64,000 nucleotides of DNA, from the NCBI RefSeq assembly GCF_014635585.1, contig NZ_BMDC01000001.1, positions 534,139 to 598,138 of the forward strand, given 5' to 3'. Each line of letters opens with the position of its first letter. Position 1 is the first letter of the stretch. The notes under the pieces are model-generated. The model was given only the letters and a program-made list of their open reading frames with translations, did not search any database and was not told the origin of the DNA. A program made the translations under genes and the position numbers. This DNA is from Rothia aerolata. Lineage in GTDB: Bacteria > Actinomycetota > Actinomycetes > Actinomycetales > Micrococcaceae. Positions 14,500 through 26,111 of the stretch are shown here, one piece after another.

Positions 14500-17235
14500 G
14501 TGGGACCCTCAGATACTAACGATCACGTGCTGAGTGCACTGACCAATAGTTTTTCCGATACCGACACTGAAGAAACCCAGGAATGGATTGATTCCTTCGA
14601 CGAGCTCATTGATGCTCAGGGTACCGAGCGCGCTCAGTTTATTGTGCGTTCGCTTCTTCAGCGTGCCGGAAGCCGTAGCGTTTCCGTTCCCATGGTGACC
14701 ACCACCGACTACGTGAACACCATTCCCGTTGACCAGGAGCCCGAGTACCCTGGCGATGAGAAGCTGGAACGCCGCTTCCGCAACTACCTGCGCTGGAATG
14801 CTGCCATTATGGTTCAGCGAGCGCAGAAGGCAACCATTGGCGTGGGTGGTCACATTTCTTCCTACGCGGGTATCGCTACCCTCTACGAAGTTGGTCTGAA
14901 TAACTTCTTCCGCGGCCCCGAACACCCCGGTGGCGGCGACCAGATTTTCTGGCAGGGTCACTCCTCCCCCGGTAACTATGCTCGTGCTTATCTTGAGGGC
15001 CGGCTCACCGAAGAGCAGCTCGATGGTTTCCGCCAGGAGAAGACCAAGGCGGAGCAGGGTATGCCTTCGTACCCGCACCCCCGCAACATGCCCGAGTTCT
15101 GGCAGTTCCCCACCGTGTCTTTGGGCATTGGTCCCATCAACGCGATTTGGCAGGCTCAGTTCAACCGCTACCTGCATGACCGCGGCATCAAAGACACTTC
15201 GGATCAGCACGTCTGGGCTTTCCTGGGCGACGGCGAGCTTGATGAGGTCGAGTCACGCGGTGCTCTGCAGATTGCTGCCAACTACAACCTCGATAACCTG
15301 ACTTTCGTTGTTTCCTGTAACCTGCAGCGTCTTGACGGCCCGGTACGCGGTAACGGCAAGATTGTTCAGGAGCTTGAGGCCTTCTTCCGCGGTGCCGGCT
15401 GGAACGTTATTAAGGTTCTGTGGGGCCGCGAGTGGGATAGCCTGCTGGAGAAAGATAAGAGCGGCGATCTGGTTCGCATTATGAACGAGACCCTGGACGG
15501 CGACTACCAGACCTATAAGGCTGAGGACGGCGGCTTCATCCGCGAACACTTCTTCGGCCGCTCCCCTGCCACCAAGGAACTGGTTGCAGATATGACCGAC
15601 GACGAGATTTGGTCACTCAAGCGTGGTGCCCACGATTACCACAAGGTCTACGCCGCCTACAAGGCAGCTCTGGAACACAAGGGTCAGCCCACCGTTATTC
15701 TGGCTCAGGGTATTAAGGGCTACGGCCTGGGTAGCCACTTCGAGGCTCGTAACGCTACCCACCAGATGAAGAAGCTGACCATGGATGATCTCAAGACCTT
15801 CCGTGACTCACTGCGTATTCCGATTTCCGATGAGGAGCTGGAGAAGGATCTTTACAATCCTCCCTACTACCACCCCGGTTTCGATGCTCCCGAGATGAAG
15901 TACGTTCTGGAGCGCCGCGCCAAGCTCGGTGGTTTCTTGCCCGCCCGCAAGAACACCCAGCCCGAGATTACCCTGCCCACCGAGAAGGCTTTCAAGGCTT
16001 CTAAGAAGGGCTCCGGTAAGCAGATGGCTGCTTCCACCATGGCCTTTGTGCGCCTGATGAAGGACCTCATGCGTGAGAAGGACTTCGGCGAGCGCGTGGT
16101 GCCAATTGTTCCCGATGAGGCCCGTACCTTCGGTATGGACTCCTTCTTCCCCACCTCGAAGATTTACAACCCCAAGGGTCAGAACTACCTGGCGGTTGAC
16201 CGCGAGCTGATGCTCTCCTACAAGGAATCTCCTCAGGGCGTTATTCAGCACGTGGGCATTAACGAGGCGGGCGGTGCTGCTGCCTTTACCGCTGCCGGTA
16301 CCTCCTATGACACCCACGGTGTGCCCATGGTTCCGATTTACATCTACTACTCGATGTTCGGTTTCCAGCGCACCGGCGATGCTTTCTGGGCAGCTGGCGA
16401 CCAGCTGACCCGCGGCTTCATTGTGGGCGGTACCGCGGGCCGCACCACCCTGACCGGTGAGGGTCTACAGCACATGGACGGTCACTCCCCCGTTCTGGCT
16501 TCAACCAACCCCGCTGTGATTCACTACGACCCTGCCTACGGTTACGAAATTGCCCACATCGTGGAGCGCGGTATCGAGCACATGTACGGTACCAAGGATG
16601 AAGACCACAATGTGATGTACTACCTGACCGTCTACAACGAGCCCATTATTCAGCCTGCTGAACCTGAGGATGTTGACGTAGAGGGCATCATCGGTGGTAT
16701 CTACCGTGTTCAGGAATCCCAGCTGGACGGCCCCCGCACCCAGTTGCTGGCCTCCGGCGTTGGTGTGCCCTGGGCCCGCCGTGCCGCTGAGTTGCTGGCT
16801 GATGACTGGGGTGTTTCCGCTGATGTTTGGTCTGTTACTTCATGGACCAAGCTGCGCCGTGACGGTCGTGACGCCGAGCGTGAGGCTTTCCTCTCCGGTG
16901 GCGAGAAGACCCGGGTTCCCTTCGTGACTTCTCAGCTGGAAGGCGCAACCGGCCCCATCGTTGCTGTCTCTGACTTCAACTCTGATTTGATGGATGGCAT
17001 TCGCCAGTACGTGCCCAACGAGTTTGCAACTCTGGGTACCGACGGCTGGGGCTTCTCTGACACCCGTGCCGGTGCCCGCCGCTTCTTCAACATCGATGCT
17101 GAATCAATCGCTGTTCGTGCTCTGCAGATGCTTGCTCAGCGCGGCGAGGTTGATGCAGATGTACCTGCAAAGGCCTTTGCTAAGTACAAAATCGATGAGA
17201 ACAAGCCGGCTACCGAGCCCAATGGCGAAGAGTAA
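14500..17235 (+). CDS. aceE: Pyruvate dehydrogenase E1 component, homodimeric type
   Basis: Thiamine-diphosphate-dependent decarboxylation of pyruvate for acetyl-CoA production. 911 residues, starting at GTG with GAGAGG upstream. Diagnostic blocks are [15 protein letters not shown] and [17 protein letters not shown] near the N-terminus, the ThDP/Mg motif [14 protein letters not shown] to [15 protein letters not shown] (GDG...N), [20 protein letters not shown] in the transketolase-like second domain, and [20 protein letters not shown] strong terminator follows. No lipoyl E2 or E3 gene is linked, as is usual in actinobacteria. Confidence 0.97.
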   Translation: MGPSDTNDHVLSALTNSFSDTDTEETQEWIDSFDELIDAQGTERAQFIVRSLLQRAGSRSVSVPMVTTTDYVNTIPVDQEPEYPGDEKLERRFRNYLRWNAAIMVQRAQKATIGVGGHISSYAGIATLYEVGLNNFFRGPEHPGGGDQIFWQGHSSPGNYARAYLEGRLTEEQLDGFRQEKTKAEQGMPSYPHPRNMPEFWQFPTVSLGIGPINAIWQAQFNRYLHDRGIKDTSDQHVWAFLGDGELDEVESRGALQIAANYNLDNLTFVVSCNLQRLDGPVRGNGKIVQELEAFFRGAGWNVIKVLWGREWDSLLEKDKSGDLVRIMNETLDGDYQTYKAEDGGFIREHFFGRSPATKELVADMTDDEIWSLKRGAHDYHKVYAAYKAALEHKGQPTVILAQGIKGYGLGSHFEARNATHQMKKLTMDDLKTFRDSLRIPISDEELEKDLYNPPYYHPGFDAPEMKYVLERRAKLGGFLPARKNTQPEITLPTEKAFKASKKGSGKQMAASTMAFVRLMKDLMREKDFGERVVPIVPDEARTFGMDSFFPTSKIYNPKGQNYLAVDRELMLSYKESPQGVIQHVGINEAGGAAAFTAAGTSYDTHGVPMVPIYIYYSMFGFQRTGDAFWAAGDQLTRGFIVGGTAGRTTLTGEGLQHMDGHSPVLASTNPAVIHYDPAYGYEIAHIVERGIEHMYGTKDEDHNVMYYLTVYNEPIIQPAEPEDVDVEGIIGGIYRVQESQLDGPRTQLLASGVGVPWARRAAELLADDWGVSADVWSVTSWTKLRRDGRDAEREAFLSGGEKTRVPFVTSQLEGATGPIVAVSDFNSDLMDGIRQYVPNEFATLGTDGWGFSDTRAGARRFFNIDAESIAVRALQMLAQRGEVDADVPAKAFAKYKIDENKPATEPNGEE

Positions 17236-17245
17236 AATCTAGGCC

Positions 17246-17284
17246 AAAATTGAGGTGGATTCCTGAGGGGTCCACCTCAATTTT
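17246..17284 (+). terminator. Intrinsic terminator after aceE
   Basis: A 14-bp stem (AAAATTGAGGTGGA / TCCACCTCAATTTT) followed by TTTTTT-like sequence. It separates aceE from the fab operon. Confidence 0.92.
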
Positions 17285-17439
17285 TTGTCCGGACTCTTAT
17301 TTGTACCGACCGTACAGTTTTGTAAGTTCTGAGATTAACTCCCGCTCTCGGCAGGTAGGGCTGGGGTAGGATTTCATACAGATAGCGCCGAGGGTACCCT
17401 TCGGCTACCCGATCTTCCATAGAGTAAGGATTCATCACC

Positions 17440-18357
17440 ATGATTGCTGTAGTATGCCCGGGTCAGGGCTCGCAGAAGCCCGGTTTTCTGGCTCCCTGGC
17501 TAGAAATTGACGGAGTGCGGGAGCATCTTGAGAAGCTCTCGGCTGCGGTTGACCTTGACCTGATTCACTACGGCACCGAGGCTGACGAAGAGACCATCAA
17601 AGACACCTCTGTGGCCCAGCCCCTCATTGTGGCAGCTGGTATTATCGCCGGTAGCCAGCTGAAGAAAAACCCTGCCTTTGATGCCTCCCAGGTAATCTTT
17701 GCCGGCCATTCGGTGGGTGAGGTAACTGCCGCAGCGCTTTCGGGAGTACTGAGTGAGGAAGACGCCATGCGCTTCATTAAGGTACGCGCCACCGGTATGG
17801 CGGACGCCGCCGCGGCGGCTCCCAGCGGCATGAGCGCCGTCCTCGGGGGTAAGGAGGAGGACGTACGCGAGGCGATTTCCGCAGCCAATCTCACCGCGGC
17901 GAACTCCAACGGCGGAGGTCAGATTGTAGCCGCCGGTGCTCTAGAAGATCTCAAGAACTTTGCCGAGAATCCTCCGGCTAAGACCCGCGTGATTCCGCTG
18001 AAGGTTGCGGGCGCTTTCCACACCTCTTTCATGGAGTCAGCTGTGGCACCCCTGCAGGAGTTTGCCGAGACTCTCTCGCTCGCTGCCCCCCAGGCTGAGC
18101 TTCTCTCTAACTACGACGGTCAGGCGGTAGCCGATGGCAAGGCCGTGGTGGATTCTCTGGTAGCTCAGGTTACCCGCCCGGTGCGCTGGGATCTCTGCAT
18201 GGAGGCCCTCTCTGCCCGCGAGGTCACCGCGGTGGTTGAGCTCGCTCCCGCCGGCACTCTGGTGGGCCTGGCCAAGCGCGGCATGCGCGGCACCCCCGGC
18301 ATTGCGGTGAACACCCCCGCAGACCTTGACCAGGCAGCAGCCGCCTTCACCAACTAA
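17440..18357 (+). CDS. fabD: Malonyl-CoA:ACP transacylase
   Basis: Loads malonate onto acyl carrier protein. 305 residues. CPGQGSQKPG sits at residues 6-15 and the nucleophile Ser91 is in GHSVGEVTAAALSG; AGAFHTSFM holds the catalytic His. It is the first gene of fabD-fabH-acpP-fabF. GAGTAAGGA lies upstream of the ATG, and a TAGGAT sequence in the ~155-base leader could be a -10 element. Confidence 0.95.
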   Translation: MIAVVCPGQGSQKPGFLAPWLEIDGVREHLEKLSAAVDLDLIHYGTEADEETIKDTSVAQPLIVAAGIIAGSQLKKNPAFDASQVIFAGHSVGEVTAAALSGVLSEEDAMRFIKVRATGMADAAAAAPSGMSAVLGGKEEDVREAISAANLTAANSNGGGQIVAAGALEDLKNFAENPPAKTRVIPLKVAGAFHTSFMESAVAPLQEFAETLSLAAPQAELLSNYDGQAVADGKAVVDSLVAQVTRPVRWDLCMEALSAREVTAVVELAPAGTLVGLAKRGMRGTPGIAVNTPADLDQAAAAFTN

Positions 18358-18389
18358 GAGATTTCACTGAAACAGGTTCTAGGAAAATC

Positions 18390-19415
18390 ATGACTACACT
18401 CAAGCAGACAGTGCCCCACCAGTTCTCCCGTATTCTGGCCTACGGCGCATCCCGCCCAGACCTTTCGGTGACCAACGATGAGATTGCCGGCCCCATCAAT
18501 TCCTCCGACGAGTGGATTCGCCAGCGCACCGGTATCGTCACCCGCCAGCGCGCCTCAGAAAATATCTCTGCCGTTGACATGGCCAAAGAGGCAGCCGCCG
18601 AGGCGGTCAAGAAGGCGGGTATCACCGGCGACGAAATCGACGGCGTCATTATCGCCACCGTCTCCCACCCCTACGCCACCCCCTCCATGGCAACCCTGGT
18701 GGCAGATTCGCTGGGTTCAAAGTGCGCCGCCTACGATATTTCTGCCGCCTGCGCGGGCTTCTGCTACGGAATCGCCCAGGCTGATTCCATGGTTCGCTCC
18801 GGCCTTGCTCGCAACGTGGTAGTGGTCGGCGTGGAGAAGCTGACCGACTTCATCGACAACACCGAGCGCACTATCTCCTTCCTGCTCGGTGACGGCGCCG
18901 GTGCGGCGGTTGTTGGTGTATCAGATACTCCCGGAATCGCCCCCACCGTCTGGGGCTCCGACGGCTCCCGCTGGGATACCGTGGGTATGACCCACTCTCT
19001 GCTGGAAATCCGTAACCGCGACTTCGTTGCCAACCCCGTGCAAGAGGGCGAGAAGATTTGGCCCACCCTGCGCCAGGACGGCCCCTCGGTCTTCCGCTGG
19101 GCAGTGTGGGAGATGGCCAAGGTGGCCAAGCAGGCGCTGGAAGACGCCGGCATCACCCCCGATGAACTCGGCGCCCTAATTCCCCACCAGGCTAACGAGC
19201 GCATTATTGACCAGATGGTCAAGACCCTCAAGCTACCGGAGAGCGTCAAGGTAGGCCGCGACATTGTAGACGCCGGTAACACCTCAGCCGCCTCCATTCC
19301 GCTGGCTGCCCACCGCCTGCTCGAGGAGAACCCCGAGCTCTCGGGCAAGTTCGCCCTGCAGATTGGTTTTGGTGCTGGCCTGGCCTTTGCGGCCCAGGTG
19401 GTTGTGCTCCCCTAA
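18390..19415 (+). CDS. fabH: 3-oxoacyl-ACP synthase III
   Basis: Condenses acyl-CoA with malonyl-ACP to start fatty-acid synthesis; branched starters are expected in this group. 341 residues. The catalytic triad is visible as Cys121 in SAACAGFCYG, His in LIPHQANERIIDQ and Asn in DAGNTSAASIPLA. It lies 32 bases after fabD. A second, divergent thiolase-fold protein, OleA, occurs at ~62 kb and should not be confused with it. Confidence 0.96.
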   Translation: MTTLKQTVPHQFSRILAYGASRPDLSVTNDEIAGPINSSDEWIRQRTGIVTRQRASENISAVDMAKEAAAEAVKKAGITGDEIDGVIIATVSHPYATPSMATLVADSLGSKCAAYDISAACAGFCYGIAQADSMVRSGLARNVVVVGVEKLTDFIDNTERTISFLLGDGAGAAVVGVSDTPGIAPTVWGSDGSRWDTVGMTHSLLEIRNRDFVANPVQEGEKIWPTLRQDGPSVFRWAVWEMAKVAKQALEDAGITPDELGALIPHQANERIIDQMVKTLKLPESVKVGRDIVDAGNTSAASIPLAAHRLLEENPELSGKFALQIGFGAGLAFAAQVVVLP

Positions 19416-19454
19416 ACCAACCGGCTAGTTCAAATAGGGTGTGAACAATCCCCA

Positions 19455-19500
19455 ATTTTTGCCACTGGCAGCGCTAATGAGCGACAGCTAAGGCAAAAAT
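19455..19500 (+). other. Inverted repeat between fabH and acpP
   Basis: ATTTTTGCC and GGCAAAAAT enclose an inner GCGCT/AGCG pairing. The 204-base gap is large for this operon, so the hairpin may reduce read-through or mark a separate acpP promoter. The T-tract is weak. Confidence 0.35.
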
Positions 19501-19619
19501 AACGATAAACTCTAACGGAAGTCTTTTTCGATTGAGTAGAATCAAGACGGAAAAGGTAGCCCCTTTTAAGGCTAAAAACAGCGAAAGAACTTCGCTCACT
19601 CAAAGCAAAGGAGCCAAAC

Positions 19620-19862
19620 ATGGCTAACACTGAAGAGATCCGCGCAGGTCTGGCAGAAATCGTTAACGAAGAGACCGGCGTCAACGTAGAAGACGTTCAG
19701 ATGGACAAGTCCTTCACCGAAGACCTCGACATCGACTCCATCTCAATGATGACCATCGTTGTCAACGCTGAAGAGAAGTTCGGAGTTACCATTCCCGACG
19801 AAGAGGTCAAGAACCTCAAGACCGTTGGCGATGCAGTGAACTTCATCGAAAACGCTAAGTAA
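19620..19862 (+). CDS. acpP: Acyl carrier protein
   Basis: 80 residues, strongly acidic. Ser40 in EDLDIDSISMMTIV is the 4'-phosphopantetheine attachment site, although the motif reads DSI instead of the common DSL. AAAGGAG precedes the ATG closely. It carries intermediates for FabD, FabH and FabF encoded around it. Confidence 0.96.
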   Translation: MANTEEIRAGLAEIVNEETGVNVEDVQMDKSFTEDLDIDSISMMTIVVNAEEKFGVTIPDEEVKNLKTVGDAVNFIENAK

Positions 19863-19943
19863 TTAGCTTGTGGGGCGCGGCCAAATCTGGTGGCTGCGCC
19901 CAACTTTTAGCCTTTCCTTTCCATATCTCTAGAAAGCGTGAAG

Positions 19944-21209
<1,266 letters not shown>

Positions 21210-21225
21210 AGCAGGAAAGACTGTA

Positions 21226-21264
21226 GAAAGGGCTCTCCACTCATCCGAGTGGAGAGCCCCTTTC
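21226..21264. terminator. Terminator between fabF and the convergent DUF3145 gene
   Basis: GAAAGG-GCTCTCCACT pairs with AGTGGAGAGC-CCCTTTC around a six-base loop, with a one-base bulge. Purine and pyrimidine runs at both ends allow it to work in both directions. Confidence 0.85.
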
Positions 21265-21284
21265 TTTGCCTTTATGGGTAATTC

Positions 21285-21779
21285 TTAGGACGAGCGCGTG
21301 AGCGGCTGAGGCTGGCCGCGGTCGAGGTCGGCGCGTAGCGGCTCAAGCTCATCGTTCCAAGGCTCACCCAGCGCAGCAGAAAGCTGGCTGAGTAGCTGGT
21401 CTGGCCGCCCATGGGACTTCTCGTAGGCGGAGCGGATTCTGTCTTCGCTGACCATAAAGTTACCGGCGTGGTCGGTAACCGTGTAGAAAACGCCCAGATC
21501 AGGGGTATGCATGAACCAGCCGGGTAAGGTTTCTGCGGTTCCTTCTTCACTGATTTCAAACCAGAGGTTGGGCACCTCCCGAAGCGCTGAAGCCAGCAGG
21601 GAGCCGGTGCCGCTTTCATCCCGCCAGACAAGGCTGCAGGTGCTAAAACCGGTCATGGCTTTCTGCTGTTGCCAGCGGTAAGTTGGCTTCTCGGCCAGCA
21701 CGGATTCGAGAACCCACTGGATATGGGGTATCAGCGAGCGCTGCGCGGCGAGGATATAGACTGTTCCCCCGGTGTGCAT
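21285..21779 (-). CDS. DUF3145 family protein
   Basis: 164 residues of an actinobacterial family of unknown function, often found beside fabF (from memory), as here. The N-terminus reads GGTVYILAAQRSLIPHIQWV and a central GTGSLLASALREVPNLWFEI block is conserved in the family. It is the last gene of the leftward run after xerC, 10 bases apart. No transmembrane segment or catalytic motif is evident. Confidence 0.83.
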   Translation of the reverse strand: MHTGGTVYILAAQRSLIPHIQWVLESVLAEKPTYRWQQQKAMTGFSTCSLVWRDESGTGSLLASALREVPNLWFEISEEGTAETLPGWFMHTPDLGVFYTVTDHAGNFMVSEDRIRSAYEKSHGRPDQLLSQLSAALGEPWNDELEPLRADLDRGQPQPLTRSS

Positions 21780-21789
21780 CGGAGACCTC

Positions 21790-22785
21790 CTATGCCCTGG
21801 GGTGGGCTTGCTGGTAGGTGTTGGCTAGTCTCTCCACTGAGACGTGGGTATAAATCTGGGTGGTGGCCAGGGTGCTGTGGCCCAGGAGCTCTTGGACTGC
21901 TCTGATGTCAGCACCGCCGTCTACCATGTGGGTGGCTGCGGTATGGCGGAAAACGTGTGCCCCGCTTGCTTCGGTGTCTGGAAGGGCTGCCAGAAGATCG
22001 TTGAGGTCTTTTCTGATTTGGCGCGGGTTGGCCCTGCCGCCGCGGGGGCCGATGAAGAGGGCGTCTTGGACTGTGCCTTGGTTCTGCTTAAACCAGGTTC
22101 TGCGCCCGGAAGATACCCAGCGGTTGAGAGCTTTAAGGGCTGGAAGACCAAAGGGCACGATTCTTTCTTTGTTGCCCTTGCCGATGACTCTCAGCGTGTG
22201 CTGTTCTCGGTCAATGTTGGAGAGGTTCAGGCTGCACAGCTCAGAAATACGAATACCACTGGAGTAGAGAAGTTCAATGACGGCGAGGGTCCGCTGGGGG
22301 TGAGGGTCAGAGGGGTTCTGGGCGATGAGTTCTTCAAGCCTGGTGATGAGCGCGCTCATCTGCTTCTTACTCAGCACCTCGGGTAGGAATTGATCTTTTT
22401 TGGGGCTGGTAAGAACTAGAACCGGGTTGGCATCCACCAGCCCTTCATCCTCAGCCCAGGCAAAAAAGGTTTTCAGCGATGAGGTGCGGCGGGCGGTCGA
22501 TGACTTGGCGCTGTGGAGACTGGCCAGCCAGGAGCGGGCAGTCTGTAAGTTAATTTCGTTGAGGTTCTCAGCCCCGTGCCGAAGGGCGAAGGCGAAGAAG
22601 GAGCCAAGATCGGAGAGGTAGGCGGTGATGGTCTGCTGGGACCTAAATTTTTCGTAGTGCAGGTAGCGGCTGTAGCTCTCCAGCGCCCGGGTAAAGACCC
22701 GGTCGCGGTCTAAAGCCTCGGCTCCCAGCGGCAGGGTGGCAGCAAGGTTTGACTCCGGTGCTGTTCTACTCTGCTGGCTCATCAT
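21790..22785 (-). CDS. xerC: Tyrosine recombinase XerC
   Basis: Site-specific recombinase that resolves chromosome dimers at dif. 331 residues. The N-terminal SAM-like domain includes SYSRYLHYEKFRSQQTITAY. The catalytic residues are the Arg in SSGIRISELCSLN, HVFRHTAATHMVDGG (His-x-x-Arg), GHSTLATTQIYTHVS (His and Tyr nucleophile) and a Lys in VIGKGNKER. It has the chromosomal XerC context beside dprA in the rnhB-to-xerC backbone, so it is not treated as a mobile integrase. Confidence 0.92.
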   Translation of the reverse strand: MMSQQSRTAPESNLAATLPLGAEALDRDRVFTRALESYSRYLHYEKFRSQQTITAYLSDLGSFFAFALRHGAENLNEINLQTARSWLASLHSAKSSTARRTSSLKTFFAWAEDEGLVDANPVLVLTSPKKDQFLPEVLSKKQMSALITRLEELIAQNPSDPHPQRTLAVIELLYSSGIRISELCSLNLSNIDREQHTLRVIGKGNKERIVPFGLPALKALNRWVSSGRRTWFKQNQGTVQDALFIGPRGGRANPRQIRKDLNDLLAALPDTEASGAHVFRHTAATHMVDGGADIRAVQELLGHSTLATTQIYTHVSVERLANTYQQAHPRA

Positions 22786-22819
22786 TGCCCCATTCTATCA
22801 ATCCCCTCTGGCCGGCGGT

Positions 22820-24058
22820 TCATGTGGCTTTCTTATAGGCCTTAGACTTTCGCCATCCCTGAGCTGTTTGTTCAGCCAGACCTTTCTGCGCCAATTGCGA
22901 CAGCCCCAGTAGAAGGTTTCTTCCCTCAACCCCCGCCATGACTCCCAGGTGCTCGGTTGCGGCAAAGTTTCTCAGGGGCAGGGCATCCCAAATTCGCTGT
23001 TCGGCCTCGCTCAGCTGGCCTATCTCGGATGTTTCGGGGCTCTCAAACAGGTGTTCTTGTTCCGGTTGCAGGTGCTGGTTGAGCGACTCCGTGATGTCGC
23101 TGGCCGAGGTAGTAATTTGGGCTAGCCCGTCTCGCAGCAACCTGTGGCAGCCTTCTGAGTTGGGTGAGAAAATCTGACCGGGTACCACCCGAACCTCCCT
23201 GCCAATTTCTAGGGCGTGGTGGGCGGTGTTAAGCGCGCCTGACCGCCAGCGGGCTTCGACCACCACGGTCACAGATGCCAGCGCCGCGATGAGCCGATTG
23301 CGCTGGAGAAACCGCCAGCGGGTAGGCTGATAGCTCAGGGGCACCTCGGAGAGAAGCAGGCCGCGCTGAATCACCTCGCTGAGTAGCTGTTCGTTGTGCT
23401 TGGGATAGGGCCGGTCTACCCCGCCCGCCATCAGAGCCACCGTGGAAAGAGGCCCCGCAGCGGTGACAAGAGCAGACCGGTGGGCCACCGCGTCAATTCC
23501 AAAGGCACCGCCGGAAACGATGGTATAGCCCTGCGCGGCAAGGTCGCCCGCCAGGTGGGTGGTGGCTGAGTTCCCGTAGGAGGTCGTATCGCGCGAGCCC
23601 ACCACCGCCACGCTCCCCTGCAAACTCAAATGTTGTAGCAGAGTTCTGTCTCCCCTGCCCCACAGGGCAAAGGGCTCATCAGCTCCCAGGTCATGAAGTT
23701 GCTCTGGCCAGTCAGGGTCTTCTGGAATCATCACCCAGGCACCCAACCGACCCGCGATTTCCATCTCCCGTTCAAAGGTATAGGGCCTCTTCCGCCCGGC
23801 CCAGTTTTTAATGCGCGTTTGCATCTGCTGTGCCCACTCCTGCCAGGTGTGGGCGGCAAGCTCTGCGAGGTCTTCTGCCCGCTCTGTCAGGACGTCGTCC
23901 AGCGGCTTCCGCTGGCTGAGCAAATCGGCGGTGGTTGGGGCGCCCAGGAGAGAAAGTGAGAGCTGAACACAGGGATCCTGTGGCTCTGCCAGGTGAAGAA
24001 TCTCTGCCCGAGCGCTCCTTACTTCTGCCAGGGGGTCTTCGTCTATCCGATAGGTCAT
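22820..24058 (-). CDS. dprA: DNA processing protein DprA
   Basis: Binds incoming single-stranded DNA and loads RecA during transformation. 412 residues from the ATG at 24058 (MTYRIDEDPLAEVR); an in-frame start at 24112 would run into comM. The Rossmann domain shows VAVVGSRDTTSYGNSATTH, GYTIVSGGAFGIDAVAHRSA and VVPGQIFSPNSEGCHRLLRDG. A winged-helix-like C-terminus follows (IWDALPLRNFAATEHLGVMA). It is 13 bases after comM and followed by xerC. Confidence 0.93.
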   Translation of the reverse strand: MTYRIDEDPLAEVRSARAEILHLAEPQDPCVQLSLSLLGAPTTADLLSQRKPLDDVLTERAEDLAELAAHTWQEWAQQMQTRIKNWAGRKRPYTFEREMEIAGRLGAWVMIPEDPDWPEQLHDLGADEPFALWGRGDRTLLQHLSLQGSVAVVGSRDTTSYGNSATTHLAGDLAAQGYTIVSGGAFGIDAVAHRSALVTAAGPLSTVALMAGGVDRPYPKHNEQLLSEVIQRGLLLSEVPLSYQPTRWRFLQRNRLIAALASVTVVVEARWRSGALNTAHHALEIGREVRVVPGQIFSPNSEGCHRLLRDGLAQITTSASDITESLNQHLQPEQEHLFESPETSEIGQLSEAEQRIWDALPLRNFAATEHLGVMAGVEGRNLLLGLSQLAQKGLAEQTAQGWRKSKAYKKAT

Positions 24059-24071
24059 GGTTCTACTTTCT

Positions 24072-25613
24072 CTAGGGGGTCTCCTGACCCATGTTTCGAA
24101 AATACAGGGCAAGGTCCAGATGTTCCTTACGAGGGCTGGTTGCTCCGTCGAGGTCAGCCAGAGTCCAGGCAGTTCTCAGTACCCTGTCAAAGCCCCGGGC
24201 GGTCAGCGTTCCCCGGTCCACAGCGCTTTTGAGGTCTCCGGTGAGTTCCGGAGAAAGATTGAGTGGCCCACGCAGAATCTTGCCATTGGTCTCTGCATTG
24301 GTTTTCAGCCCAAAGGGTCTCAGTCTCTCCTTTTGAGCTGCCCGAGCCTGCTCTACCCTGGCACGGATCGCCGCGCTAGCTTCATTTTCCGTGGTCAGTG
24401 CAAGGTCAGCTGAAGAGACCTTGGGAACGGTAATGTGCAGGTCGATTCTGTCGAGTAGGGGACCTGAAATCTTTCCAAAATACGAGCGCCGCTCCCGCGA
24501 ACTGCAGGTGCACTGTAGCCCTCGCCCGGTGTTGTTTCCGCAGGGGCAGGGGTTAGCTGCCAAGACCAGCTGAAAACGGGCGGGATAGCGGGCCGAAGCC
24601 GCCGCCCGGTCGATGATGATTTCCCCGGTCTCCAAAGGTTGGCGCAGAGAATCCAGCACGTGCCGCTTGAACTCCGGAGCCTCGTCTAAAAAGAGAACGC
24701 CTCGGTGAGCCCGGGAAACAGCGCCGGGCCTTGGCAGCCCCGACCCTCCACCTAGAATCGAGGGCGCTGTTGCTGTGTGATGGGGTGCTTCAAAGGGCGG
24801 TCTACGCACCAGCTCATCTCGCTGCCTGCTCCCGTCGGTCAGCGAATGAATAGCGGTGACCTGCATGGCGGAGTCATCATCTAGCTCGGGTAAGATGCCC
24901 GGCATCCTTTCAGCCAGCATGGTTTTGCCAGAACCCGGCGGGCCTTTGAAAAGAATATGGTGGCCTCCGGCGGCAGCAACCTCTAAGGCTAGGCGCCCCT
25001 CGGTTTGCCCCGAAACATCTGCCATGTCAACCTTGACCAGGGGCTGCCCGGCAGAGACAGCACTCTCCCGCGCCGGGGAGGTCTCGGGATAGCGGAGGCC
25101 GGCGGCGTCCGCCCCTAAAGCAAGAAAGACCTCGGCCACCGCAGCATAGCTGTGCACCTCAGCACCTGGCACCAGGGCAGCCTCTGATGCGTTGGCTTCG
25201 GGAACCACCACCGTGCTAAAGCCCGCTTCAACAGCCGAGCGAACCGCCGGCAAAATACCCGGAACGGGCCGGATGGAACCGTCAAGGCCAACCTCTCCCA
25301 AAAAGACGGTAGCCCCGGAGGGCTTGAGTTCCCCAGCCGCTTGGAGGGCTGCCACCAGCAGGGCAAGATCAAAGGCAGAGCCCCGCTTGGGTAGGGTCGC
25401 CGGGGTCAGGTTGATCGTAATTTTGCGCGGGGGCAGGGGAATTCCGGCATTTTTAGCGGCAGAGCGAACCCGGTCTTTCGCCTCGTTGAGGGCGGTATCG
25501 GGTAAGCCCAGTAGTACAAAACCGGGAAGGGCCTGGGAAATATCGGCCTCAACCTCTACCATGTGTCCCTGAATTCCCACCAGTGCTACCGAATAGGTTT
25601 TTGCAAAGGCCAT
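24072..25613 (-). CDS. comM: ComM/YifB family AAA+ ATPase
   Basis: Mg-chelatase-like helicase; in Vibrio, ComM drives branch migration of incoming DNA during natural transformation. 513 residues. An N-terminal Lon-like S16 domain (AFAKTYSVALVGIQGHMVEVE, LPPRKITINLTPATLPKRGS) is followed by the AAA+ domain with Walker A FKGPPGSGKTMLAER and Walker B GVLFLDEAPEF, then a C-terminal Mg-chelatase domain with cysteines in NPCPCGNNTGRGLQCTCSS. Its ATG follows directly on the yraN stop codon, suggesting translational coupling. Confidence 0.93.
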   Translation of the reverse strand: MAFAKTYSVALVGIQGHMVEVEADISQALPGFVLLGLPDTALNEAKDRVRSAAKNAGIPLPPRKITINLTPATLPKRGSAFDLALLVAALQAAGELKPSGATVFLGEVGLDGSIRPVPGILPAVRSAVEAGFSTVVVPEANASEAALVPGAEVHSYAAVAEVFLALGADAAGLRYPETSPARESAVSAGQPLVKVDMADVSGQTEGRLALEVAAAGGHHILFKGPPGSGKTMLAERMPGILPELDDDSAMQVTAIHSLTDGSRQRDELVRRPPFEAPHHTATAPSILGGGSGLPRPGAVSRAHRGVLFLDEAPEFKRHVLDSLRQPLETGEIIIDRAAASARYPARFQLVLAANPCPCGNNTGRGLQCTCSSRERRSYFGKISGPLLDRIDLHITVPKVSSADLALTTENEASAAIRARVEQARAAQKERLRPFGLKTNAETNGKILRGPLNLSPELTGDLKSAVDRGTLTARGFDRVLRTAWTLADLDGATSPRKEHLDLALYFRNMGQETP

Positions 25614-26045
25614 CTAGGCCACCGCCTTGAGGTGCTCAAAGCAGAATGTCTGGGGGCTGCCGGTAATGGCCACGGCGTCGATGCGCAGGGCTGTAAAGTG
25701 CACGGGCGAGGGAGAGTCCAGCCAGGAGTAGGCCAGCTGGCGTAGCTTCTGGGCCTTGCGCGCAACAATAGCTTCGAGAGGGTGGCCACTGGACGCCGAT
25801 GACCTCGTTTTAACCTCAAGAAAAACAAGTTCCCCTTCAGGGGCTAACATCACGGCGTCAATTTCTCCCCGAGGGTTGGGCCTGCCGCTGGCCGCCAGTG
25901 CCTCGGCTGAGGGTCGCCAGTTCCTTTCAATGAGCCGATACCCCTGAGCCTCAAGGAGGGAGACCGCCAGGTTTTCGCCCCAGGCGCCTAAGCTCCTGTT
26001 GTGGTTCGTAGCTTGGCGAGATTCAAATACAGTGTCAACTTTCAC
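25614..26045 (-). CDS. yraN: YraN family putative endonuclease (UPF0102)
   Basis: 143 residues from the GTG at 26045, which has AGGAAAGG upstream; the upstream ATG adds an unconserved stretch. The PD-(D/E)xK-like core is visible as RSLGAWGENLAVSLLEAQG, then RGEIDAVMLAPEGELVFLEVKTR. The family is Holliday-junction-resolvase-like, but its substrate is not established. It is the first gene of yraN-comM-dprA-xerC-DUF3145. Confidence 0.85.
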   Translation of the reverse strand: MKVDTVFESRQATNHNRSLGAWGENLAVSLLEAQGYRLIERNWRPSAEALAASGRPNPRGEIDAVMLAPEGELVFLEVKTRSSASSGHPLEAIVARKAQKLRQLAYSWLDSPSPVHFTALRIDAVAITGSPQTFCFEHLKAVA

Positions 26046-26111
26046 GGTGGTGCCTTTCCTAGCCAGTGCGATTGACACCAGTTTCGGCACAGATCAAGCG
26101 GGGCTCCAACA

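Noticed and set aside
21790-22785. XerC-like recombinase as evidence of an integrated element
   Set aside because: Its neighbours dprA, comM, yraN and rnhB are the normal backbone for chromosomal XerC, and no attachment sites or phage genes are nearby.
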